DNA from: Lustribacter sp049512335
GTDB taxonomy: Bacteria; Vulcanimicrobiota; Vulcanimicrobiia; Vulcanimicrobiales; Vulcanimicrobiaceae
Assembly (NCBI GenBank): GCA_049512335.1
Contig: JBEKXE010000083.1
Location: 1-20,528 of the forward strand
Direction: 5' to 3'
DNA length: 20,528 bases
The first letter of the stretch is position 1. Every line of letters begins with the position of its first letter. The notes under the pieces are model-generated. The model was not told the DNA's origin and made no database searches. It saw only the letters and a list, made by a program, of their open reading frames with translations. The position numbers and the translations under genes were made by a program. Below, piece after piece: positions 14,304 through 20,528 of the stretch.

Positions 14304-15278
14304 TCAGGTGGTGGGCGCGAACAGGTCTTCGATGGCCGGTTTGCGCGCGATCATGTGTTGCTCGTGGAGGTAGTCGACGAGCGCTTCGAGCGTGGCGCGG
14401 TTGGGTTCCACGCCGTACGGCCACGGATCGCCGCCGAAGACGCGCTCGATCTCCTCGGCGTCGTCGATCAGCCAGGGCAGCATGTAGGACAACGTTTGGT
14501 TGCGCATCAGCCGCCAGCGCGCGATCTTCTTGGCGGCTTCGAAGGCCGCGTACACGCGCGGGCCGAGCGAAGGATCGCGATCGTACACCGAGCGCTGGAT
14601 CACCAGCGTGTGCATGATCGGGAAGATGTGCGTGCGCCGGAAGTAGTCTTGTTCGACCAGCCGGAAATTGGGAAAGAGCCGCACGACGTCGGGGTTGCTC
14701 TGCATCGAGCGCGGCAGGCTCGTGCCGATGATCGCATCGAGCTCGCCGGCGTCGATCAAGTCGCTCAGCGAACGGCCGCTCCGGTTGATCTCGATGTCGA
14801 CGGGGGCCAACAGCGGCATCGCGGTCGGATCGCCGTGGCTGGTCGCCTCGTTGGTCGCGCCTTGCACCCAATGCACGCCGGAGAGGTCGACGCCGTAATC
14901 ATGTTCCAGCAAACCGCGCTGGAACACCGCCGCCGTCATCGTGTAGAGCGGCACGCCGATGCGTTTTCCGGCGAGATCGGCCGGTTTGCGCACGGTCCTG
15001 CGGTTCACCGTGATCATGCTGTGCCGGAAGACGCGCGACAGGAATACCGGTAACGCGACGAACGGGTTCTTGCCGGCGTCGCGGCGGCACACGTATTCCG
15101 AGATCGACATCTCGGCCATGTCGAACCCGTCACCGCGACCCATGCGGTCGAAGATCTCGCGTGGCTCGTCGATCGCGTCGTAGGTCAGGTCGACGCCTTC
15201 GATCGCGACTTCCCCGCTCAAGAGCGGTACGGTGCGGTCGTACACGCCGCATCCGAAGGTTAGGGCAGTCTTGGTCAC
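14304..15278 (-). CDS. 4,5-dihydroxyphthalate decarboxylase-like protein (periplasmic-binding fold)
   Basis: This 324-residue protein resembles 4,5-dihydroxyphthalate decarboxylase (Pht5-like), which removes a carboxylate to give protocatechuate and has a periplasmic-binding-protein type 2 fold. Visible stretches are TFGCGVYDRTVPLLSGEVAI, DMAEMSISEYVCRR, FVALPVFLSRVFRHSMITVN, KRIGVPLYTMTAAVFQRGLL and DIEINRSGRSLSDLI. No signal peptide is present, so it is cytoplasmic, as for the decarboxylase. The start is GTG 15278 in a GTGA overlap with the stop of the upstream binding-protein gene, with GGAG about 9 bases before. A longer open frame upstream is only the shadow of that gene. Some homologues in this family act on other substrates, so phthalate itself is not proven. 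Confidence 0.85.
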   Translation of the reverse strand: MTKTALTFGCGVYDRTVPLLSGEVAIEGVDLTYDAIDEPREIFDRMGRGDGFDMAEMSISEYVCRRDAGKNPFVALPVFLSRVFRHSMITVNRRTVRKPADLAGKRIGVPLYTMTAAVFQRGLLEHDYGVDLSGVHWVQGATNEATSHGDPTAMPLLAPVDIEINRSGRSLSDLIDAGELDAIIGTSLPRSMQSNPDVVRLFPNFRLVEQDYFRRTHIFPIMHTLVIQRSVYDRDPSLGPRVYAAFEAAKKIARWRLMRNQTLSYMLPWLIDDAEEIERVFGGDPWPYGVEPNRATLEALVDYLHEQHMIARKPAIEDLFAPTT

Positions 15279-16444
15279 AGCTTCGCTCCGCCGGGGCCGC
15301 TGGCGAAATACCAGGTCTCTTTGGTCTTGTCCCACTGCAGCATGCGCGCGGATTCGGGCGGCATGCCGCGCATGTCGCCGTTGCGGAAATCGAACACCGC
15401 CTGCACGCCGGCGAGCCCGTGCAGCCCGTTGACGTAGGTGCGAATTTGGTCCGGCGTCGCATCGGTGCCGAGGGCACGGAGCGCGGCGACCGCGATGTAG
15501 CCCGTGTCCCAAGCTGCGGTTTGTCCCCACACCGGTTTGATGCCGAGGTTGCGGAAGGTTTGCTCGTATGCGGTTTGCGTGGCTTTGAGCGGGCCGTTGG
15601 GGATCGGCTGATCGTATGCCGGCACGGCCGTCCAGCAGAAGAACAGTTGGCTCGGCAACGCGTCCGAGAACGCGTGCAATTCCTCATAGGAGAGGTTGCC
15701 GGTGATGCCGACCACCGGTAGATCCAACGCACCGTCCTTCATCGAACGCACGACGGTCCCGAACGGCGACCCGTTCACCCAGGCGATGACGGCCTGCGCG
15801 TTGGCCGCGCGTATTCGCGCGACTTGTGCGGCGATCGTGACGTCGGTCAGGTTGAAATGCTCGACGGTCACGATCTGGGTCGCTTTGTTTTCGGGTAGGG
15901 CCGCAACTTCTTCGAATTCCGGCTCGGCGAGGCGGCCCGTTGCATCGGACCCGACGAGCAGCGCGATGCGATCCCAGCCGCGCTCGCGCAGGAAGCGAAA
16001 GATGACCTTCGCTTCGTCGAGCGCCCCGAGACCGATGGTGTAGGTATACCCGCCGCGTTCCGGCCGGTAGCCCGGCGAAAGGCAGAACTCGACCGGCCCG
16101 TTGTTCTTCACCAGCGGTGCCATCGCGTTGCAGCCCGCCACCGACACGTCGCCGATGATCAGCGGGGGGTGCTTGGCCAGGATCTCGTTGGTGAGTTGCA
16201 CTGCCGTCTGCGGGCTTGACTGTGTGTCCAAGTAGACGAAATTGAGCGGCCGGCCGCGGATGCCGCCGGTTGCGTTGATGCTGGTCTGCAACGCATTGAG
16301 CCCGTCACGCGCGTCCTTGGCCGAAAACGCGTTGTTGCCGGTCAACGGGGCGATCACGTACACATCGTACGGCTCGGCAGCGTTCGCGCCGCGTGCCGAT
16401 CCCAACAGTAAACCGAGTGCAACGGCTACGGCCAAACATTTCAT
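15275..16444 (-). CDS. LivK-like branched-chain-type ABC substrate-binding protein 2
   Basis: This is a 389-residue exported binding protein with a Sec signal peptide (MKCLAVAVALGLLLGSARGA, cleavage near residue 23 after NAA). The mature part has VYVIAPLTGNNAFSAKDARD, INATGGIRGRPLNFVYLDTQ, IIGDVSVAGCNAMAPLVKNN and VIAWVNGSPFGTVVRSMKDG. It is related in family to the binding protein at 8606. It leads the five-gene operon going left. GGAGG lies about 8 bases before the ATG, and the TAGAGTTCTA element lies 24-33 bases before it, so the promoter or operator is probably there. Co-translation (4-base overlap) with the decarboxylase-like gene suggests both act on the same compound: capture outside, decarboxylation inside. 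Confidence 0.88.
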   Translation of the reverse strand: MKCLAVAVALGLLLGSARGANAAEPYDVYVIAPLTGNNAFSAKDARDGLNALQTSINATGGIRGRPLNFVYLDTQSSPQTAVQLTNEILAKHPPLIIGDVSVAGCNAMAPLVKNNGPVEFCLSPGYRPERGGYTYTIGLGALDEAKVIFRFLRERGWDRIALLVGSDATGRLAEPEFEEVAALPENKATQIVTVEHFNLTDVTIAAQVARIRAANAQAVIAWVNGSPFGTVVRSMKDGALDLPVVGITGNLSYEELHAFSDALPSQLFFCWTAVPAYDQPIPNGPLKATQTAYEQTFRNLGIKPVWGQTAAWDTGYIAVAALRALGTDATPDQIRTYVNGLHGLAGVQAVFDFRNGDMRGMPPESARMLQWDKTKETWYFASGPGGAKL

Positions 16445-16465
16445 TCAAGTCGCCTCCGGCAGAAC

Positions 16466-16479
16466 GATAGAACTCTAAC
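16466..16479. promoter_or_regulatory. Putative shared operator or promoter element, site 3
   Basis: GATAGAACTCTAAC (core TAGAACTCTA 16468-16477) lies between the divergent LivK-like 2 and VWA genes. The minus strand reads TTAGAGTTCTATC, matching site 1 at 12 of 13 positions and site 2 in the full 10-base core. It is 24-33 bases upstream of the five-gene operon. Confidence 0.45.
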
Positions 16480-16603
16480 GACGAACCTCGTCCGCCCTCC
16501 TGCGGTAGGGTGCGAACTCTTGGCGTAATCCCAGGACGAACGCACGTCGATCTGCGTTCTCGCAGTAGGCGACCGAGTGCCGCACACCTTTGCCGGAGAC
16601 ACC

Positions 16604-17215
16604 ATGAGCAGTATCGACATCGTTCTCGTTCTCGACGCGTCCGGATCCATGGCGCACCTCATCAACGACACCGTTGGAGGCGTCAACCACTTCCTGGAAC
16701 AGCAGCGCGCCGAACCCGGCGACGCCTACGTGACGCTGGCGACGTTCGATACGTCGTTCAACCAGCGGTACCAAGCCGTCCCGATCCGGCAGGTCGAGCC
16801 TTTGACCCGCGAGACCTACTTCAGCGGCCACGGCGGTGGAACCGCGCTGCTCGACGCCGTCGGCAAAGAGATCACGCACTACGAATCGCTCCCGATCAAG
16901 GCCGACAAGACGATGTTCGTCATCGACACCGACGGCGAAGAGAATTCGTCGGTCGAATGGACGTTCGAGCGGATCACCGCGCTCATTCAAAAGCACGAAC
17001 AGGAAGGCTGGGCGTTCGTGTTCCTCGGCGCCAACAACTCGGCGTGGCAGGGCGAACGACTGGGAATGCAGAGCGTCGGGGCCTACGTCGCCTCGCCGGC
17101 CGGCATGCGCGCGAAGTATGACAGGCTGGCGGACAACGTCGGCGTGACGCGGCGCGGAGTACGTTCGGCGGCCGCGGAGACGCGGGATTTGAAGTGGGAC
17201 ACCGGCGAGGGTTAA
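16604..17215 (+). CDS. von Willebrand factor A-domain protein
   Basis: This 203-residue protein is a single VWA domain with an intact metal-ion-dependent adhesion site: IDIVLVLDASGSM (Asp11, Ser13, Ser15), HGGGTALLDAVG (Thr80) and VIDTDGEEN (Asp108/Asp110). There is no signal peptide or membrane segment, so it is probably a cytoplasmic binding partner rather than an adhesin. The ATG at 16604 is chosen because CCGGAGAC provides a ribosome site about 6 bases away. It is divergent from the five-gene operon and converges on the HbpS/GlcG-like gene, sharing a TTAA for both stops. VWA proteins often pair with MoxR ATPases, but none is in view. Its link to the catabolic genes is unclear; it may be a bystander. 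Confidence 0.87.
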   Translation: MSSIDIVLVLDASGSMAHLINDTVGGVNHFLEQQRAEPGDAYVTLATFDTSFNQRYQAVPIRQVEPLTRETYFSGHGGGTALLDAVGKEITHYESLPIKADKTMFVIDTDGEENSSVEWTFERITALIQKHEQEGWAFVFLGANNSAWQGERLGMQSVGAYVASPAGMRAKYDRLADNVGVTRRGVRSAAAETRDLKWDTGEG

Positions 17216-17622
17216 CCCGCCAGCACCGCAACGCCCGCGGCCGCGACGGTTTCGTCGTCGGCCGACGGGCGCCCCGAAACCCCGATCGCGCCGACGCACG
17301 TGCCGTTGGACATGAGCGGCAGGCCGCCTTGCACTTGCAACAGGCGGCGGTCGTCCAAGAAGCGCTGGAAGCCGGGCCGGTCCTTCAAGCGTTCTTCCAG
17401 CGCTTTGGTCGGCTGCCGCGTGAGCGCGGCGGTGCGGGCCTTGGCCAGCGCGACCTCACACCCGTTGCCTTCGATGCTGCCGGTCCGTTCGGCATACTGC
17501 AAATTGCCGGCTTCGTCGACGATCACGATCGCCACGCTCCAGCCGTTTTTGTCGGCTTCGGCTCGCGACGCCGCCGCCATCCGCCGAATGTCTTCGTTCT
17601 CGAGCACCGGCCGCATGCGCAT
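17212..17622 (-). CDS. HbpS/GlcG-like (DUF336) protein
   Basis: This 136-residue protein of the GlcG/HbpS family shows AIVIVDEAGNLQYAERTGS, CEVALAKARTAALTRQPTKA and a C-terminal QVQGGLPLMSNGTCVGAIGV followed by GRPSADDETVAAAGVAVL. This is the typical profilin-like fold that binds haem, cobalamin or small ligands and is common beside glycolate and aromatic catabolic genes. There is no signal peptide. The ATG at 17622 has AAGGAG 8 bases upstream; a second ATG two codons later is less well placed. It follows the ThDP-enzyme gene with a 17-base gap, so the two form an operon and it may be an accessory or stabilising subunit. Its role is not established. Confidence 0.87.
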   Translation of the reverse strand: MRMRPVLENEDIRRMAAASRAEADKNGWSVAIVIVDEAGNLQYAERTGSIEGNGCEVALAKARTAALTRQPTKALEERLKDRPGFQRFLDDRRLLQVQGGLPLMSNGTCVGAIGVSGRPSADDETVAAAGVAVLAG

Positions 17623-17639
17623 GGGTAGTTCTCCTTCGG

Positions 17640-19307
17640 TTATGAGGTGGACCGCGCCGCGGAACGGCTGCGGATTTCTTCGATCGAGGTGCGCGACGTG
17701 ATCGCTGCCGGATCGACCTCGAGCTCCAGCACCGCCGGACCACCGAACGCGCTCGCGCGCTCGAACGCCGGCGCGAACTCCGCCGTGGTCGCCACGCGTT
17801 CGCCGAACGCTCCGTACGCACGCGCGAGCGCGGCGAAATCGGGGTTGGTGAGGTCGGTCGCGCTGATCCGTTCGGGATAGTTGCGTTCCTGGTGCATGCG
17901 GATCGTGCCGTACATGCCGTTGTTGACGATCAGCACGATCAGCGCGACGTTGTAGCGCACGGCGGTCGCCAGTTCTTGTCCGGTCATCAGAAAACAGCCG
18001 TCGCCGGCAAACGACACGACGGTGCGTTCCGGCCGGCACAGCTTGGCGGCGATCCCGGCCGGCACGCTGTAACCCATCGCGCCGCTGGTCGGACCGAGCG
18101 CGGTGCCGAATTGCGTGTACTGGAAATAGCGATGCACCCAGGTCGTGTAGTTGCCCGCGCCGACCGTCACGATCGCGTTCTTCGGCAGGCGTTCGGAGAG
18201 GTCGACCACGACGGCGCGCAGGTCGACGCGTTCGACCGGCCGCGCGATCGCGCGGTCCGCGACGTAGTCGCTATTGGCGCCGGCGGCCCACGCGCGGCGG
18301 TGCGACGCGTCTTCCGCGAGCGTGCACGCGGCGGCGGCGAACGCACGCACGCCGGCGTTGATCGCGAGGTCCGGCTGGTACACGCGCCCCAGCTCGTCGC
18401 CCGACGGGTGCACGTGGACGAGCCGCTGGTGCGGTCGCGGAACGTCGAGATACGCGTAGCCGCCGGTCGTGATGTCGCCCAAACGCGTGCCGACGGCCAG
18501 GATCAGGTCGGCTTCGCGGAAGCGCTGCACGAGCGCGGGGACGATGCCGAGGCTCGCGTCGCCGGCGTAGAGTGGGTGGCGGTTGTCGAAGAGATCTTGG
18601 CGCCGGTACGCGCACGCCACCGGCAGCACGTTCTGCTCGGCGAAGCGCTGCAGCTGCGCGCAGCTCGCCGCGTCCCACAGGCTGCCGCCGACGAGCGCGA
18701 GCGGACGCTGTGCGCCGCGCAGCAAGGCCGCGAGCTGCGCCAGCGAATCGCTGCTCACGCCGGGCTGCGACGCCGGCGCGGCCGGTGCGTCGGCGACGTC
18801 GATGCGCTCGGTGAGCACGTCCTCGGGCAAACTGATCACGACCGGGCCCGGCCGCCCCGACATCGCGAGCGCGAACGCGCGGCTCACGGTCTCGGGAATG
18901 CGGTGCGCGCGCTCGATCTCGATCACGGCCTTGGCGATCGGGGCGAACATCGCGCGGAAGTCGATCTCTTGGAACGCCTCGCGGCCGAGCGCTTCGCGAT
19001 CGACCTGTCCGATGAAGAGCAGCAGCGGCGTCGAGTCTTGGTAGGCCGTGTGGACGCCGATGCTCGCATTCGTCGCGCCCGGACCGCGCGTCACGAACGC
19101 GATGCCGGGGCGCCCGCTCAGCTTGCCGTGCGCCTCGGCCATGAACGTCGCGCTGCCTTCCTGACGGCAGGTCACGACGCGGATGCGGTCGCGCCGGTCG
19201 TAGAACGCATCGAGCACGTCGAGATAACTCTCGCCGGGGACGCAAAACACCGTGTCGACCCCGTTGATCGCGAGCGCGTCGACGAGAACGTTACCACCCG
19301 ACCGCAT
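17640..19307 (-). CDS. Acetolactate synthase-like thiamine diphosphate enzyme
   Basis: This 555-residue ThDP-dependent enzyme has three domains. The N-terminal Pyr domain carries VFCVPGESYLDVLDAF and the activating Glu50 in VTCRQEGSATFMAEAHGK. The central domain contains PLALVGGSLWD. The C-terminal PP domain has the cofactor motif GDG (435-437), with the usual spacing to Asn-Asn (462-463) in LIVNNGMYGTI. The family includes acetolactate synthase, glyoxylate carboligase, benzoylformate decarboxylase and oxalyl-CoA decarboxylase-like enzymes. A stand-alone large subunit beside catabolic genes suggests a 2-oxoacid decarboxylase or carboligase rather than branched-chain amino acid synthesis. No ribosome site precedes ATG 19307; an inverted repeat begins directly at 19308. 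Confidence 0.88.
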   Translation of the reverse strand: MRSGGNVLVDALAINGVDTVFCVPGESYLDVLDAFYDRRDRIRVVTCRQEGSATFMAEAHGKLSGRPGIAFVTRGPGATNASIGVHTAYQDSTPLLLFIGQVDREALGREAFQEIDFRAMFAPIAKAVIEIERAHRIPETVSRAFALAMSGRPGPVVISLPEDVLTERIDVADAPAAPASQPGVSSDSLAQLAALLRGAQRPLALVGGSLWDAASCAQLQRFAEQNVLPVACAYRRQDLFDNRHPLYAGDASLGIVPALVQRFREADLILAVGTRLGDITTGGYAYLDVPRPHQRLVHVHPSGDELGRVYQPDLAINAGVRAFAAAACTLAEDASHRRAWAAGANSDYVADRAIARPVERVDLRAVVVDLSERLPKNAIVTVGAGNYTTWVHRYFQYTQFGTALGPTSGAMGYSVPAGIAAKLCRPERTVVSFAGDGCFLMTGQELATAVRYNVALIVLIVNNGMYGTIRMHQERNYPERISATDLTNPDFAALARAYGAFGERVATTAEFAPAFERASAFGGPAVLELEVDPAAITSRTSIEEIRSRSAARSTS

Positions 19308-19336
19308 GCTAGACCGCAGTTTTCTATCTAGCGGTC
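19308..19336. promoter_or_regulatory. Inverted repeat at the start of the ThDP-enzyme gene, possible variant operator
   Basis: Two nested inverted repeats are visible: GCTAGA (19308-19313) with TCTAGC (19327-19332), and GACCGC (19312-19317) with GCGGTC (19331-19336). The TAGA and TCTA halves match those of sites 1-3 but are 13 bases apart instead of 2, a difference of about one helical turn. It abuts the ATG. No T run follows, so a terminator is unlikely. Confidence 0.35.
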
Positions 19337-19347
19337 CTGCCCTGCCC

Positions 19348-20528
19348 TCAAGCCAGGCGCGAATCCGCCGCCGGTGCGCTGCCGCGGTCGCGTTCGATTT
19401 CGCTGACCGCGAGGTCGCGCAGATCTTCGAGCAGCTGGACGTCCGAAGCGGCGAACCAGCGCGGGCGCGTGTCGAGCACGGCCAGCACGCCGGGACACGT
19501 GCCGTCCTGCAAGATCAGCGGGGCGCCGGCGAAAAACCGCACCCGCGGCTCGCCCACGACGAGCGGGTTTTCGGCGAAGCGATCGTCGACCAGCGCATCG
19601 TTGACGACCAGCGTCGTGCGCTCGAGCACGGCATGCGCGCCGATCGACGTTTCGCGCGACGTCTCGCGAATCCCGAGACCGATGCGCGACTTGAACCAGA
19701 CGCGGTCGCGGTCGACGAGCGTGATCAGCGCGATCGGCGCGGCGAAGAAGCGGCTGGCCAAGCGCGTGATGCGGTCGAAGCGCGCTTCCGGCGCCGTGTC
19801 GAGCAGGCCCATGGCGCGCAGCGTCGCGAGGCGCCGGTCTTCGTCGGGCGGGATCGCGGCTTTGCGCCAGCGGCTCGTGCCGCGATGCACCCACGCCTGC
19901 ACTTTTGCTTCCGCATACTCGCGTGAGAACGGCAACACGAGCCACTCCGCGATGCCGGCCTTCTCCCCGCCCGGGTATTCGCGATCGGCCACGACGAGCA
20001 CCGGCAAGCGGCGGCGGTCGTCCGCGCGATCGGCGGCGATCTCCCGGCTCACCGCCAGCGCGTCGTGGCCGGCGCCGTGTTGCAGGATCACGATCGAGAG
20101 ACGGTCGTTGGCGGCCGACTTGCGGACCTCGTCGACGCTCGCCAGTTGGACGGCGCGTATGCTGGCGTCCGCGGCGATCGCGCTCGTGAAGAGCGCGCCG
20201 ACTTCGGCATCGTGCAATCCGAGCAAGACGGTCTGCACGCTCTCGGTCGGCTCGACCGCGTGTTGCGCCATGCCGCCCGCCATCGTTGCGGCACCGGCTG
20301 CCGTGCGTGCCGACGGCTTCACGTCGATCGCTTGTCCTTCGGCCGCGGCAAACACGTTGATCGGTGATTCGTACTGCAGCATCGTGGCGCGCGCGCGTTC
20401 GAGCAGCGTGTCGATCTCGTCGTCGGTGCGCAGCGGATCGTGGTGCGTCAGCGCGAGCTGCCCGACGCCGGCTTCGCGCGCGACCCGCATCGCGTACTCG
20501 ATCGTGCTATGACCCCAGTTGACCTTGG
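19348..20528 (-). CDS. Multidomain signalling protein: MBL-fold end, degenerate receiver, GAF domain (5' end outside window)
   Basis: The frame is open through the right edge, so this is the C-terminal part of a larger protein. The first visible residues read VNWGHSTIEYA and then REAGVGQLALTHHDP, the last motif of a metallo-beta-lactamase-fold hydrolase of the phosphodiesterase/RNase Z type. Next comes a receiver-like domain (VQTVLLGLHDAEVGALF, LSIVILQHGAG, LPVLVVADRE, EWLVLPFSREYA). The phosphoacceptor Asp and the conserved Lys are missing there, so it cannot be phosphorylated in the standard way. The last part is a GAF domain: LLDTAPEARFDRITRLASRF, ITLVDRDRVWFKSRIGLGI and VRFFAGAPLILQDG. 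It looks like a soluble sensor hydrolase. The stop lies about 40 bases before the ThDP-enzyme start. Confidence 0.85.
   Translation of the reverse strand, partial: KVNWGHSTIEYAMRVAREAGVGQLALTHHDPLRTDDEIDTLLERARATMLQYESPINVFAAAEGQAIDVKPSARTAAGAATMAGGMAQHAVEPTESVQTVLLGLHDAEVGALFTSAIAADASIRAVQLASVDEVRKSAANDRLSIVILQHGAGHDALAVSREIAADRADDRRRLPVLVVADREYPGGEKAGIAEWLVLPFSREYAEAKVQAWVHRGTSRWRKAAIPPDEDRRLATLRAMGLLDTAPEARFDRITRLASRFFAAPIALITLVDRDRVWFKSRIGLGIRETSRETSIGAHAVLERTTLVVNDALVDDRFAENPLVVGEPRVRFFAGAPLILQDGTCPGVLAVLDTRPRWFAASDVQLLEDLRDLAVSEIERDRGSAPAADSRLA

Noticed and set aside
17892..19331. 479-codon plus-strand frame opposite the ThDP-enzyme gene
   Set aside because: It is the antisense shadow of a motif-complete enzyme; the translation is dominated by Arg, Ala, Val and His with no family match.
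1..20528. tRNA, rRNA, CRISPR array or complete insertion sequence
   Set aside because: I saw no cloverleaf, no rRNA signature, no regularly spaced repeat and no transposase with flanking inverted repeats. A covariance-model scan would be needed to exclude small RNAs.

Overview
The window is GC-rich and gene-dense, with bacterial Shine-Dalgarno sites, and reads like a chromosomal accessory region of a soil or environmental bacterium. The style of the substrate-binding proteins and their Ala/Arg-rich signal peptides reminds me of Vulcanimicrobiota/Eremiobacterota (WPS-2) metagenome genomes. Rhizobiales or Burkholderiales remain possible, because no marker gene is present.

Left part (about 1-3650) is a worn boundary zone. 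It holds the frameshifted 3' end of a tyrosine recombinase, a LuxR-type regulator, a mazEF toxin-antitoxin pair whose toxin has an atypical tail, a substrate-binding protein gene broken by a stop codon and a frameshift, a DUF1801 protein and a small unknown ORF.

Middle and right part (about 3790-19307) is a catabolic island built from short operons that face each other. Plus strand: HpaI-type aldolase, Old Yellow Enzyme (OYE) 1, a NahE-like hydratase-aldolase homologue and hydroxyisobutyrate dehydrogenase-like (HIBADH-like) reductase 1. Minus strand: HIBADH-like reductase 2. Plus: LivK-like binding protein and OYE 2. Minus: atypical epimerase. Plus: cupin. Minus: a five-gene operon (LivK-like binding protein, 4,5-dihydroxyphthalate decarboxylase-like protein, carboxymuconolactone decarboxylase-like protein, VOC/glyoxalase-like protein, Tat-exported NitT/SsuA-like binding protein). 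Plus: a VWA-domain protein. Minus: an acetolactate-synthase-like ThDP enzyme followed by a HbpS/GlcG-like protein. A signalling protein (MBL end, degenerate receiver, GAF) runs off the right edge.

The enzyme mix (ene-reductases, lyases/aldolases, beta-hydroxyacid dehydrogenases, decarboxylases, VOC and cupin proteins) suits uptake and stepwise breakdown of an aromatic or cyclic carboxylated compound. The substrate cannot be read from sequence. OYE, HIBADH-like reductase and both binding-protein families each occur twice, and no ABC permease or ATPase gene is in the window.

The most interesting observation is a near-palindrome, TAGA-N2-TCTA (minus strand TAGA[G/C]TTCTA), in three separate divergent intergenic regions of the island. 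A possible variant abuts the start of the ThDP-enzyme gene, with the half-sites about one helical turn further apart. This suggests one regulator, or one promoter class, controls the scattered operons. The second is that the NahE-like protein has Arg where the family has its Schiff-base Lys.
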